From contig NC_084672.1 in NCBI RefSeq assembly GCF_028389875.1, forward strand, positions 12,267,958 through 12,331,957: 64,000 nt of DNA. Reading direction: 5' to 3'. Under the pieces are notes generated by a model. That model did not search any database and had not been told where the DNA came from. It saw only the letters and a program-made list of their open reading frames with translations. Within the stretch, counting starts at the first letter, position 1. Every line of letters starts with the position of its first letter. The position numbers and the translations under genes were made by a program. This DNA comes from Rhea pennata. Its lineage: Eukaryota > Chordata > Aves > Rheiformes > Rheidae. Positions 52,651-63,927 of this stretch are shown piece by piece.

Positions 52651-55070
52651 AGGAACATTTTGGGGTGGATTTCTGCCTCGAGGAGCGCTGCTTCCAGCTC
52701 TCGTGGGTTTTGCACCACGGTCGAGGAGGTGGCGCGTGCGGCTGCCTCGGCCGGAGGAGCAGCTGGGGCTCGGGGAGGGCTCGGGCGAGCGGCAAAGGAG
52801 CCGCGGGCAGCGCCGCCGGAAGGGAAGCTCTGCTAAAGCCTTCCGCGGGGAGGAGCGTCGCTCCGAGGGCACCTGAGCAAAGGACCAAACGCTGAGCAAG
52901 CAGAAACCTCCCTGCGGTCGCAGCATCGCTTTGCTGTGGCGCAGTGGGGCCGGGCTAGAGGCCTGCGCGGCGGGGTGGCGGGCGCCCGGCCCGTCTGTCC
53001 GTCCATCCATCCACCCGGCAGGATGCGGGGCCTGGGGCTTGCAGCAGCTCCGCCTGGGGCCATGGAGGTTCCAGCTGCGTCCAGCCTTTTGCGCGGCGCC
53101 GGTGCCCGCCGAGGCCGCGTGCCGTCGCTCTGGCTCCACGCTGCCGCGGCTGCCCCGGTGCCGGCCGTTCAGCTGTGGCTGGATTGTGGATTTGGGGGCC
53201 TGGCGCTGGCACCCTCGCCGCTGCTGCGGGGGTAGGGGGCAGGGGGCGAAGCAGAGGCAGCAAAGCCACCGTGCCCAAGGTGCTGCCCGCCCCCTCCGGG
53301 CGGCAGAAACGCTGCCTTGGCCTGCGCGAGCGGCCCTGCCGCTCGCCCCCGGGCCGGGCTGCTCATCGCCTCGCTGTGGCTTCGGGCAAAGCAGCATTTT
53401 TGCAGTTGGTCAAACTGGGAGGAGCAAAACATGGTGCCCTGGAAAGAAAACTGCAGCTTGTTCATAACTCACTCCAGGCCCCGTTTCCTATGGCCGGTGG
53501 CTCCTGCAGAGGGCCCAGCTCCCGCTGGCCTTTTGCGCCTGCGCACTGGCGCTTCCCGAACGTCCCGGGAAGAAGCTGCTGGCTCTGGGCTCCGCTGCCG
53601 CCCTGCGGTTCTGCCCGGCTCCGCCGAGCGTGCCGATGAGGAAGCAAGGCTGCTTCGGTTTCCCATCGCCTTCAGAGAGCTCCGTGCACGGCGTCAGCGA
53701 ATTAACGCTGCTGCTCCTATTTATAGCAGGAAAAAAATCCCCCAAATATTCTGTATTCAAATAGAAACGCAGACCTCTGCTACGCTGCTTACGAGAAAGC
53801 CACCGTGGTTCCTGCCGGGTGCCTGGAAGCGCGTAGGTGCCTCTGCAGCGCCCGCGGGGCTGCGCGGCCGGGAGCCTCGCGCGGGCGCTGCTCGGCGGCG
53901 GCGGCTGGAGCCGGCAGCGCCGGGTCCCCCCTCGCCTTCCAGGCGCGGAGCCTCAGCAGGCTCCGCTTCGCCGGCCCCTGCGAGGCGCCGCAGCCGTTCC
54001 TGCGCCGCCGTTTCCCGGTTACCCCCAACAGCTCCCCTTTCTCTCCCGCCTCGTCCTTCCCAATTATCCTGCTGAGACACTCAGTGCCGGGCCAGGACCG
54101 GGGGCTTCGCGAGAGCGCCAGGCCAAGCTTCGGCCCGGCGCCCGCGAGGCCGCCCTCCTCCTCTTCCTCGCTCCCTCCGGGGGCCCCCGGCCCGCCGCGC
54201 GGCAGAAAGCAAACGGCCGCTTTCCCGCGGCGCTTCCCAGAGCCGGCGAAGCCGTAGGAAGGCGAAGGCCGGGGGCTGCCCGCCGAGGCTTTCGCTGCGG
54301 GGGTGCCGGAGGCCGAGGGCTCGCCGGGGCAAGCGCGGCGGGGCGCCGGGGCTCGGCCCGGGGACAGCCCAGCCCCGGGAGGCCCTTCCTCGTCAGCCGG
54401 GGAGCGCGCGGCGAGCGCGCGGGCGGGGAGAGCGCCGAGGACCGCCGCCGCCGCGGCGCGCCACGCGCTGGCTTCCCAGCGGCTTCAGCAGAAATCTTGC
54501 TTCTGGTCTTGAGCGAAAGCTTTTTACTTTCCGACGGGGCGCCGTTCGCCTCCCTCGCCTCCCGCTGCCCCCCGCCTGAGGCTGCTTTGGGCAGCGCCCG
54601 TCTTGCCTGCTCTTGGCTCGTGCCCTGCTGCGGCGTCGGGGCCTCTTTTCCTTGAAATTGTCCCGTCGGGGCGTGAGGCGCACGGCAGGTCGGAGCCACT
54701 GGCACTAACTGGGGTTTAAAGCCAAATACGGATCTGAGGAGTCTCCCTGGGGCAGGAGCCTGGGGACCCGTCACGTCCCTGGAGCCGGCCCCTGCTCCCC
54801 TCGGCTCCCCGCTCCCCTCGGCTCCCCGCCGCTGCTCCGTCCAGCCCGGCCGCCGCCTCCGCTCACTGCCTTTCCCCCCGGCGGCAGCCCCGCTGCGGCG
54901 GGAAGCGAGCTGCCGCCGCCGGGCGCGGGTGCTGCGCGGCTGCCAGGCCTGGCCCCGTCTCGGGCCGCGGCAGCCCGGGCAGGGAGGGCGTTTCGCGCAA
55001 CGGGGACGCCGGCTCGGGCTCCGTCTTGGCCTTTCCTTCCAGCTGCGTGGAGCTCACGTTCTATCCTGGC
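52650..55070. promoter_or_regulatory. Large CpG island with no recognised gene
   Basis: About 2.4 kb of very GC- and CpG-rich DNA 2.4-4.8 kb upstream of the SHC4 coding start. Open frames of 80-280 codons run on both strands with Ala/Arg/Pro/Gly-rich, mutually overlapping translations, so none is credible. A 17-bp tandem duplication occurs at 54794-54827. It may be a distal SHC4 promoter or 5'UTR exon, or the promoter of an unannotated non-coding RNA. Function is inference. Confidence 0.6.
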
Positions 55071-56430
55071 ACCGAAATTAAAGAATTAAAAAAGAAAAAT
55101 GTCAGCGCTAAGAGAATTTCTGTGCTTTACATACAATCAGTAGTGCTGCTACTCACTGCTGAGCGTTTTCTATCCTTTGGTGCTTGAAGCCATCATTAAA
55201 GCGTTACGAGAAATTAGTCACTGTTCTTAACTTACGGCTTGTGCAGGTTTTCCCTTTAGGTTTGGTTTGTGGGCAGTGTGAGACATCCCACCCAAAGGAG
55301 CTGATTCAAAGGAAGCCACTGCTGCTTTGAGCAATATTTCACGGGTACAATCAGGACTGGGTGTTTTTTCCCCAAATTTAATCATAACATCTATTGAATC
55401 TTTTAGGATTAATACTAGCTTTCATAGAAGAGTAAAAGTGCAAACCGCAGTGTCTGTGTTCAGCTCGCTCTTTGGTTCCTGGTTTCTAATTCTCTCCTCC
55501 TGTTGCATTGGGGGCTGCTGGCAGCGGAGCTCGTTCCCCCTCCCGTGGCATCTGTTTCATGTCACCACACATGAGAAGAGAGTAAGGCCAGTTTCAGTGT
55601 GAGCATGATGAAGGAGAATTTAATACCAAAAGTTTAGTGAGAGAAAATAACTAACAGAGAGAAATGAAATGTAGTTGCACTGGTTTTAAATCTATTGGTC
55701 TGAACCCCCAATATTTTCGTGATGTTGGCCAAGGTGCCAAGAACCCAGACTGTGCTGAGGTGCCTTGTGCCAAGGGCACAAATATTTCCCATGAGTAAAC
55801 TGCCTGGTGTCTATAGCAATGCTGCATTTTTTTTTTTCGTCTGTGCAGAGAATGTTTACCCATCACCATTTATCATTTGAGATGAGCTTCAGGACAAGCA
55901 GGGAGGGAACTGGAACGAAAATCGTCATTCCTTTAATAAGGAATAAGGATATGTGTTCTGAGTGGCAGGAGCTTGGGATTTATCACAACACTTGTAATGA
56001 ATGGTCGGTGGTTTCTTTTTAGTTTGAAGCTGCAGATGGCAGGACCGCAATCCACGCGTGCAGGCTGCGAGGAGGAGCAGCGAGGAGCTGTCCTGCTCCG
56101 GGAAGGAGCTGCCGGGGGGCGGGGGGGCGGCTCTTGGTTCTGTTCCGTTCTATTTCGGGCCGCTGCCTACTCAGCCGGCGGCTTCCTGAGTGCTCAGCCT
56201 TTTGCAGTTTCCATCATGCCTTTAAAGTAAATTTGATAGGCACAGGAAGCTGCGCTGAGCCTGATATCGAACTGGTGGTCAATGCACAGGAACTCAGCCT
56301 CGAGGAAAGATGGATCGCACCTTCCCACAGGAATTGCACCATGTGTCTTTAATATTAATGCACCACTTGAGTCATGCTTTTTCCTTTTTTTTTTTTTTTT
56401 TTTTCCTTTTTCTTTTTTAACTCCCTGCCG
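55071..56430. other. SECISBP2L-SHC4 spacer, distal part
   Basis: AT-richer stretch between two CpG islands, ending in a T/C-rich tract (56376-56419). No gene is recognised. Confidence 0.7.
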
Positions 56431-56434
56431 GTGC

Positions 56435-56860
56435 GTTACAGACAAAGCGGCTTTTCATGGATTTCCAGCAAGAGCTGCCCGGGCTTCCGGAGGCCGCAGC
56501 CGGCTGCGCGGCCGGCGCTCGGGGCCGCTCCCCGGCGCCCTGTTTTTCTGGGGCTGCTCGTTTAGCGTATTTATGGCGCGTGAGTCAGCGGCGGGCCGGG
56601 ATTGGCTGGGAGGCGCCCGCGGGGGCCGCCGGCCGCGGCCGCCCCGCGGAGCGCCATTCGCGGGGCTGCGCGCCTGCACGCGCCCGGAGTCATTCACAAA
56701 AACTTCATTCATAAAACGGGCGGCGCGGCGCGGCCACGGGCGAGGCAGCGGCGCCGCGGAGCAGCCGCGCCGGGGCCGCCGCAGCCGCGGGGCGCCGGGC
56801 CGCGCGGGGCTCGCCGGCGTCTGCAGGATGCTGCTGAAGGACTTTCCACCAAGAACTAGC
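56435..56860 (+). promoter_or_regulatory. SHC4: CpG island with promoter-like elements, probable SHC4 promoter
   Basis: A GC/CpG-rich block 0.6-1.0 kb upstream of the SHC4 start codon. It carries an AP-1-type TGAGTCA at 56581-56587, an inverted CCAAT box (ATTGG) at 56601-56605 and a TATA-like CATAAAA at 56710-56716, in an order and spacing compatible with a + strand promoter starting near 56.74 kb. A start site is not shown by the sequence itself. Confidence 0.5.
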
Positions 56861-57479
56861 AAGACTTACCCTGAGAACTGCTGGCTCTGTTCAGATCAGT
56901 ATTTTCCTTGATTATTATTATATTTTTTTTTCACAAACGGAGAACGTGAGAATTGCAGCATAGGGGTGCTTCCTTGCTTTGAGGCAGCTGAAGCTGGAAA
57001 TGCTAAAAGCTGGGTACATTGCTGGGTTCTTGGTAATCTGAAAACGTCTTTGAGATTCTATCATCTGTTTTGCTTTGCTTAATGATGTGGAATATGCTTG
57101 AGCTTTTGCTGCAGCCAGGACTACTCAATTAATGATGCAGGCTACAACAGTGAGTCTTCAAAGCTAGCAGTGATTTAGTGGCTTGCTTGCTTGAGGCAGA
57201 AATGAGCATAGGTTTGGATAGCAGCTCTTCAGATTAAACTGCTGGAGCATTGCTATGCTTTCCTGTATGCTTCTTTTATTACTGCTTACAAAATACCAGA
57301 TGTCCATGCAGTTTTAAGCCTCGTGCATTGAGGAAAATAATAAACCACTTGAGAGGCAGTCAGCAAAAATATCCAATAGGTTTCTCTTTCTAAAATTGTT
57401 TGAATTGCTTGATTTCCATATAATTTATTTACAAGAGCCAATTAATGCAAGAGTATCCAGTTACAGAACTGCCAAGGCT
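56861..57479 (+). other. SHC4: Probable SHC4 5' untranslated / upstream region
   Basis: AT-rich sequence between the promoter-like island and the SHC4 start codon. The SHC4 frame is open back to 57396 but has no ATG upstream of 57480. A possible acceptor (TTTACAAG) ends at 57435, so a 5'UTR intron is conceivable. Confidence 0.5.
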
Positions 57480-58058
57480 ATGAGAGAACACAACCAGCAG
57501 AGCCTCGGTGGACACGTACTGTATGTAGGGTTATTTAGGCATCCAGGAATGCTGCACAGGGCTAAATACAGCCGATTCAGGAACGATTCGATAACATCAC
57601 TAGATGAAGGTACACCAAGTACATCTTTAAACATCAAAGGCTCTTCCTCCTCTTCCCATTCCTCGGCACCTAATTTACTGACTGAAGATGTCTCACTGGG
57701 GACACAGGACACCTGCACCACCTTGTGTGCTTTGATACCCCGAATGGCTAACCTTAAACTTGCCAACCCATCCAGTCTGCCAGGGCTGAAAAGCTTCTGT
57801 CTCGGAACGAAAGAGGTACCAAGAACTAAACTCACGGAGTGCGTTACCATCCCTAGCAGCCCAACCTCACCTGAAATCAGCTGCCTCTCTGCGACCTACC
57901 CACAGCCTGACCCAGACAAGCTGCTCCTCAGCACCAAGGCTGCAGGTGATGGCACCCCATGGGGCTCGGAGGAGGCTGCTCCTGCTGGCAGACAGGACAG
58001 GAGTCTCGTACAGAGCGCTGACAACGTCGTCGAGATGGGCACGACCTACTGTGTGCGG
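57480..58058 (+). CDS. SHC4: SHC4 coding exon 1, residues 1-193 (CH2 region)
   Basis: 579 nt from ATG 57480 to donor CGG|GTGAGT. It includes a Ser-rich run (SSSSSHSS, about 57636-57659) and the conserved CLGTKEVPRTKL segment. The middle part (about residues 130-180) diverges from mammals, while both ends are conserved. A second in-frame Met at 57549 (MLHRAKY) could start a shorter form. Confidence 0.96.
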
Positions 58059-61000
58059 GTGAGTACTTCCCACGGGCCCCCTTGTTCCCACTTCTGGACC
58101 TGGTGCCCCAAACCGCTTATTTATCCTGCATATTTCCCCTATCCTGATATCACATAAGTAGGTCTGTGTTGCTGAATTGAGGGAATTAGAAGGACTGCAG
58201 CCACTCCCAGAGGTGGCACAACATTTGTTTCCCAAAGAATGTCTGTACTCTTTAAGCAGTGCATTTGAGCTGAAATTCAAGCAGGCATTGCTCTGGCAGG
58301 CAATGCGTACTGGAGGCAGAAGGAGGACTCATGGAAATGGTTTCCTGTCTCTTGCAGAGCAGCTCCCAGGTACGGGGCGTAAAGGGGCTCACACCTCTGG
58401 CGTATATAACGGAGCGTGAGGGAGAGCGGCCAGGCCCTGTGCTGCTCCCTGCAGCACCCTGGCACCCACGTGCCTGGGTGCCCCAGGAGGTGAGCTTGCA
58501 GGGTGCCAGAGCTGTCCTCCGCGTTAGACCATGTATGCTGTGCCTGATTTTCCTCATAATGATCATGCACAAAAATTCCTGCGTATTTCTTCAGCTGATA
58601 CCTGAAAGTATCCTGCCTGGGTATTTCCCTGTTCCACAGTGTGTGCTGGCACGGGCATGTATCAGCTTCTAAGCAGTAGTCAGTGGTCGGGAGGAGACGT
58701 GGCTGCCTCAGTGACTCCCTGTACATTTGCTCCCTCCACCTATACTGCACTCAGGAGCTTTTTTTTGTTTGTTTTTGTTTTGTTTGTTTGTTTTTTGTTG
58801 TTGTTTCCTGAGCCTCTCTGGACTCTATATTTCTGTGCCATTTGAAAAACCACTGCCGGAGGCCTCCCCCTCTGTGCTCTGTCCCTGTACATTTTAGTGC
58901 TGACCTCTCCTCTGTCGAAAGTGCTCCTGCGTGAAAACCACACAGCGCTAGCACGGGGCCAGGGGAGCCAGTTCAGACTGTGGGCGTAGGACAGCAGAAA
59001 ATGGTCTAAATCTGCTTTGGGAGCAGCAGCTTCGTGGCCGGGCACGCAGCCCTCGCGGCTGGGCTGCTCAGCGGCGGCCAGCCCGCGGCCCCGGGAGCGA
59101 GCCGTGCAAGTCCCTGTTAATATATTCCTTGGACTAGGCCAAAAGCAGGGTGTTAAGGCTGGTGTATATCTGTAAACTGTCAGTTTGGCGTATAGGATGT
59201 GTCAAAATGGGCCAGAAATAAGGAAAGAGAAAGCTATAAGCTGTGCAAAAACTTTACGTTTTCCCTCTTGTTGGAGCCGGTGGTGAGCGAAGCGCTGCTG
59301 GGCGGGCGCCTCGCGCGAGCTCCGCGCTTTCAGCAGGCCGAAGCACAGTGCGGCCTTCCGCGTGTGTTCCTCCTTGTTAGCAGCTCATGTCACTGTTAGA
59401 ATTGGTTTTGACGTTAGCAAGTCTCTAAAATAGATTAAAGAGCCTCCAGGGTCTGGTTTGCAGCGATACTGAAAGTGCCGAACGCAATTTTTAGGTTCTG
59501 CGCTGAAGGCCAGCTGCCCGGGAAGCCTTTGCCCTGGCAAACGGTGCCGCGATGCTCTAAGTCTTCGGCACAAGGATCTTTTTACGCTGTGTTTCGAATG
59601 GTGCTTGACGTGGTGGAGTTCAGGATTCGGGCTCCGAGGTACCTGTAGGGTCGCAAACCCCGAAGCGCTCACGTCAGCGTCGGGTTTTGCCGGGGAGGGC
59701 GGCGGGAGCGGGAAAGGCGCAGGTGGAGTTTCCTGCGTTCCTGCTGCGGTCGAAACCCGCGGGCCGCCCCGCTGAGCCGTCACCTCGCCGGGGACCGTGT
59801 GGACAAAAGAGGAAGAAGCAAAAAAAGAGAACAAAAGCCCAGAGGGGAACCGGCAGGGCTGAGTGAAAGTGGCCGAGGGGTCGTCCCCAGGTTGTCCTCG
59901 CTGCGCGGTTTTCTGCCGGCCTTTCTGGAAGGCAGAGGGTTTTGGGGGGGGAACCTCGCCGGCGGGGCCCTCCGTGGGGCAGCCCGCGCCCGGCCGGCCG
60001 CGCGGCGCGTCCAGCGGGCCGCGGCGCCCCGCAGCAGGGCGGGAAGCGGCTCCGCTGCGCGCTCCGGCGAGCAGAGCGCCTGCCTCCTCTCGGCCGGCTT
60101 TTAATGGGAAGCGGGGCCGAGCCCTGCCCCGCGCCCTTCCCGGCGGCGCCTCGCGGCCTCCTTGCTCTCGCAGAGCTTGCAGCGTCCTGTATCTCGGAGA
60201 AGTTTTTCAGCGTAGGGGTCGATGCCGCGGCAGCAGTTGGTGCGGCAGGTATCTGTGGCGTTGGTAGCCCCCAGGGCAGAAATAGGCTCGTTCCTGCTGA
60301 TGCAGGAGGTAAGGAAGGAGCTGCGGCATGTCCTGAAGGAGCGTACGTGGGACCTCGTCCCCCGTCCAGACCTGCTTCGTTCACCGTCCGAACGTGCGAC
60401 GCGCCCGCGGAGCCTCCCCTCGGTCCGGGTGCCCCAGGCCGTCGCGCGCGGCCGCCCGTGGTGCTCCGCAGGCGGCCGGGTGCTGCCGGCGCCTCTCCCT
60501 GGCTCAGGGCAGGGAGATCACGGGTGCCACCTTGGCGGCGGCAGCAGCAGCAGCGAGTGCCCAGCGCTGCCAGCCCGCACTGCTGCCGGCTCCCCGCGGC
60601 CTCCGCAGCCGCTGGCACCCAGGGAGCTGCCCCGGCCTCGGCACCCGGCCTCGCCGAGCATAAATGAATGAACAGGCAGGAAGGCGCAGCCGAGGCTGTC
60701 GCCGGAGGGATTTCCTTTGGCGGGGGGGATGCTTGGCAATTTTTCCCCCCTTCGTTCGAAAGTGCCTAGTTAAAGCAGCGCTGGGAAAAGAAAGGCTCGA
60801 AGGGGGTTGGAGGCTTGACGTGCCCGCTTGCGCCCAGTGCAGCTGTTCGGGGTGGCTCTTTGCCCAGGCCGCTGTACTACGTTTACGGTGCGTTTGAACT
60901 CGGTCTCATGTAGGTTTGGATAGAGGGTGTTCGGCAGCAGCATGATATCTTAGCGCGCCTCTTAGCAAACGCTGTCACCTGGGTTCTGCGTTAGCCAGCT

Positions 61001-63927
61001 GTGGGGTCTCTAGGAGCTGGCCCTGACGTTATGCGTGAATTAGGGCCGTTAACTAATAGGCGAAATTGCAAGGCTTAATTAGGAGCTCCGCTGTAGCAGC
61101 CCAGGGAAGCAGAAAGCATCCCCGCGCCGCCCCTGTGCCCGCTTCCCCCGCGCCGCCTCTCCCAAGAGCCGCGCCCGGCTCCTCTCGGCAGCTTTGGGGG
61201 ACGAACCCCCTCGCTCAGGCAGCTCCTGGCGCGGGCTCCGGGGCGCGAGTCGCCCGCCCTCCTCTCCCTACCCCAGTGGGCTTGGCAGCGCTCATAGTTT
61301 CAAGCTCCCGCTTGTGCCTCCGCAGCCCGGGGGCCCCTCGCATCTCGCAGTCACCGATGGCTCGCTGGGCAAGGCAGCGACGCGCTGGCGTTCCTGGAGC
61401 GGCCGTGGTGCTGGTGGGCTGCCGGCCTGCAAATGCCTTGGCTTAGATCCCCCCCCCCAACCACGGAGGCAGGAGCTGGCCTCTGCCCGGCGCCCTGGAC
61501 GTGCCGGCCAGCTTTCCCGGGAGCGGCCGTTTGGGGCAAACAGGATGGGGGAGCAGGGGCAGCACCTGAACTAGAGTCCAGGCTCGGGTGAGGACTGCTG
61601 AGAAAAGCTTTTTCCTTGCCTCCTGCCTTCCCTTTCCCTTGGACAGCAGTCAGGTGGCTAGTCCCTGCAGACCCTGCTGTGGCGGGGTTAATCTTTGCCT
61701 TGTTTAAGGTTTAATTCTTTTTTTTTTCCTTCCTGGGAGAGTATCTTTTGTTTTCTTTAACAGGATTTGAGTCTCCTGTTGTCCTTTCTGGTTGCTCAGT
61801 GGGTTTCTTTCTGAGCCCTGGGACGTGCCTGCCTCCCCCCAGTTCCAGCTGCCTGTCCCTGCCCAGGACTCTGCAGCGTTTCTGTCCCCTTCCTACCGAG
61901 ACGTGGCCATTCCGCCACCACTAGCTGTGCTGGTTTCCATAACCGACGGCAGCTGAAATATATGAGGGATACAGCGAGGTGCCATGTTAATGCATTTCCC
62001 TAGTCAGGCTTTTAAAGGAAAAAAAAAAAGTCTTTTGTGAATCATTGATAAGTTCAGCTTCACTCAGGGTCACTTATGCAAAAACCTAATATTGATTTTT
62101 CGTCTTTGTTTAGAGTAGCTTCCCACGCATCTGTTCAGGATGCAGTGGGGGCTCACTTATCTGCATATGACTCACCTACTCCTATAAATCTTTCTTTTCT
62201 CAAGGATTGTGGGGCAGCCAACCGGCTCACAGAATACTTGACCTTATACAGTAGGATCAGAGGTCTCTGCTAAGCTATAAGCTGAGGCTCTAAACATATT
62301 TTCCATATTTGCTTTGTTCCCGTTAAGCAGGAATATCTTTAACAAGTAAGCTAGCTCTCAGAGACCTTTACAAAGTCATTAAATGTTCATTAGGGAAGCA
62401 GTTCTGCTAACCCTTCAGATTCATATTGATGTCCTTCCAGGGCTCTGACCTAATTCTGGAGTTCTCCCAAGGGCTGCACTGCTGTCTGGAAAGAAATCAA
62501 AACTGGGATAATACAATTGTTATGGAATCCCTGTTTAACTGTATGCAGACGCTCTCTTTTTAACACACACATTCATTTCTAGAGGTCTCCAAAGTTGAAA
62601 TAGATACCTAAATCCAATCCCCTTTGCATGCCCCAGCAGAAAAATCAATTCACAGACAAGCTGAGGCAGAGGAGGCAAATATGGTACCTTTCCCTGGACA
62701 AGCAGTGGATCCACCATCCTTTGGAAACAGGAGCCCAGGCCATGCCTGCCCCTGTCCAGGACTGCCCCTCTCTCCGGCGCGTCTGAGAGGCCACGCGAGG
62801 TCTGCACGGGCTGGCTCTCGCCGGAGCTGTGGCTGGTATGCGAGAACTGCAGGGTAGCCACAAAGCTCGCTCTTCCTCCTGGAGACGGTTTAGTTGCGGA
62901 ATAGAGGATGCAAACTGGGAAACCCAGGTCTGTGCCACGGCTGTAACGGGGAGACGTCTCAGCACTTCAGTAGCAGGGATGGACACCACTAGAAATGCTG
63001 AAGGAATTAGTAAGATTTTTTTTGGGGGGAAGGTAAACTCAGTGGACAGTGTTAGCCTAGCACACTCCATTGAGAGGAAAATGTTCCCTAGGTTGGTATA
63101 TAAACATCATGGGAGTCCACAGGCTGGCACATTGCCACATTCTTACGTTTCTGAAAATTGATGAATTCTGTTAATCCTTAGTCCTGTGAAAATCCCAGAT
63201 GAGTATGGAAAGCCCCCACTCTGCCCCACATGACAGAAGTGTGGGATCCGACTCTGATTTAAGGCAGGCTGGCTTATAGTGTAGGACCTTGAGAGCGGTT
63301 GCTATTAGCTGGAATTGCAATTCCACCTTCTTCATCTTCTGCAGGGGGTGTCTTTCCTTGGACCTGCAGCAGCAGGAAGCCACCACTCTCCGCATACCTA
63401 GTAATACCTGCCTCTGCCTTGAAGGGATGTTCAGCTCTTCTGCGGGGAGGCTTGGCAGTGCACTGGCCTCAGGGGCTTCTGGATATCTGTTCATAGTGGG
63501 AGAATTTCACCCAAATGCTCATGCATCTCTCCTGGTTCAGTAACACAGGCTGATCAGGGAGAACAAGCAGAATTGGAAAAAAATGAATGATTGGATTTCA
63601 TGTCTCTAAAATGCTTCCTTTTTTGCCATGTTGTTAAAGTCACTAGTATCTTTATTGCAGTCCTACACACTCTTCAGTGAAACAAGACATATTTGTATCT
63701 AGAACGGCTGATTAGATCTTCCATTTAGACTATGGTTCTGCATACGTTTAATAGACTGAAGCCACATTTGCATTCTCCTGTGATCCTCCTCTAACCTGTT
63801 CTCTAGATCTTAACAGAGTCATCCTGTCTGTCTGTCTGTCTGTCTGTTTTCTCTAGTACATGGGCTGTATTGAAGTGTTGCAGTCGATGAGGTCCTTGGA
63901 CTTTGCCACGCGAACACAAGTCACCAG
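57480..63927 (+). CDS. SHC4: SHC4 (ShcD/RaLP) adaptor, first two coding exons; 3' end outside window
   Basis: SHC4 encodes the fourth Shc-family phosphotyrosine adaptor, which couples activated receptor tyrosine kinases to Grb2/Ras signalling through PTB, CH1 and SH2 domains. Here exons 57480-58058 (193 codons) and 63857-63927 join in phase 0, giving ...TTYCVR-YMGCIEVLQSMRSLDF. Exon 1 encodes the CH2 region, with family hallmarks LYVGLF, HPGMLHRAKYSRFRN, SITSLDEG and LKLANPSSL. Exon 2 starts the PTB domain. The start ATG has G at -3 and gives MREH..., matching the mammalian MRER... start. The position after SECISBP2L in the same orientation matches mammalian synteny. The rest of PTB, CH1 and SH2 lie beyond base 64000. 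Confidence 0.97.
58759..58806. repeat. T/G low-complexity tract
   Basis: TTTG/TTTTG/TTG-type run in SHC4 intron 1. Confidence 0.9.
59640..60680. promoter_or_regulatory. Intragenic CpG-rich block 1 in SHC4 intron 1
   Basis: About 1 kb of CpG-dense DNA with long but non-credible open frames on both strands (for example 59674-60618 minus, Ala/Arg/Gly/Pro-rich). It could be an alternative SHC4 promoter or a non-coding RNA promoter; this is not decided by sequence. Confidence 0.5.
61080..61560. promoter_or_regulatory. Intragenic CpG-rich block 2 in SHC4 intron 1
   Basis: A shorter GC- and CpG-rich block separated from block 1 by about 400 bp of ordinary sequence. No gene is recognised. Confidence 0.45.
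63824..63847. repeat. (CTGT)6 microsatellite at the SHC4 exon 2 acceptor
   Basis: Six perfect CTGT units end 9 nt before exon 2 and supply most of its polypyrimidine tract, followed by TTTCTCTAG. Confidence 0.95.
63857..63927 (+). CDS. SHC4: SHC4 coding exon 2, start of PTB domain
   Basis: 71 nt encoding YMGCIEVLQSMRSLDFATRTQVT plus two bases of Arg, donor CAG|GTAGGT. The YMGC.EVLQSMRSLDF motif is the first strand of the Shc PTB domain. Confidence 0.97.

Larger units (their letters stand above)
58059..63856 (+). other. SHC4: SHC4 intron 1 (5.8 kb)
   Basis: It contains a T/G low-complexity tract (58759-58806), two CpG-rich blocks (59640-60680 and 61080-61560) and a CTGT microsatellite abutting exon 2. 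No exon is recognised. EID1, which in human lies inside SHC4, was looked for and is not in this part of the intron. Confidence 0.8.

Noticed and set aside
52564-54774. Open frames of 100-277 codons in the orphan CpG island
   Set aside because: Competing frames on both strands have similar low-complexity composition, with no domain and no convincing initiation context. Treated as a CpG-island artefact.
56282-56911. 209-codon plus-strand frame upstream of SHC4
   Set aside because: It runs through the T/C tract and the promoter-like CpG island. Its composition changes abruptly and no family is recognised.
59674-60671. 314-codon minus-strand and 241-codon plus-strand frames in SHC4 intron 1
   Set aside because: Same GC-driven artefact: overlapping, compositionally biased and without recognisable domains.
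58059-63856. Possible EID1 homologue, which in human lies inside SHC4
   Set aside because: No frame here shows the EID1 acidic region or C-terminal motif. In human EID1 is much deeper in SHC4, so absence from this window is expected.
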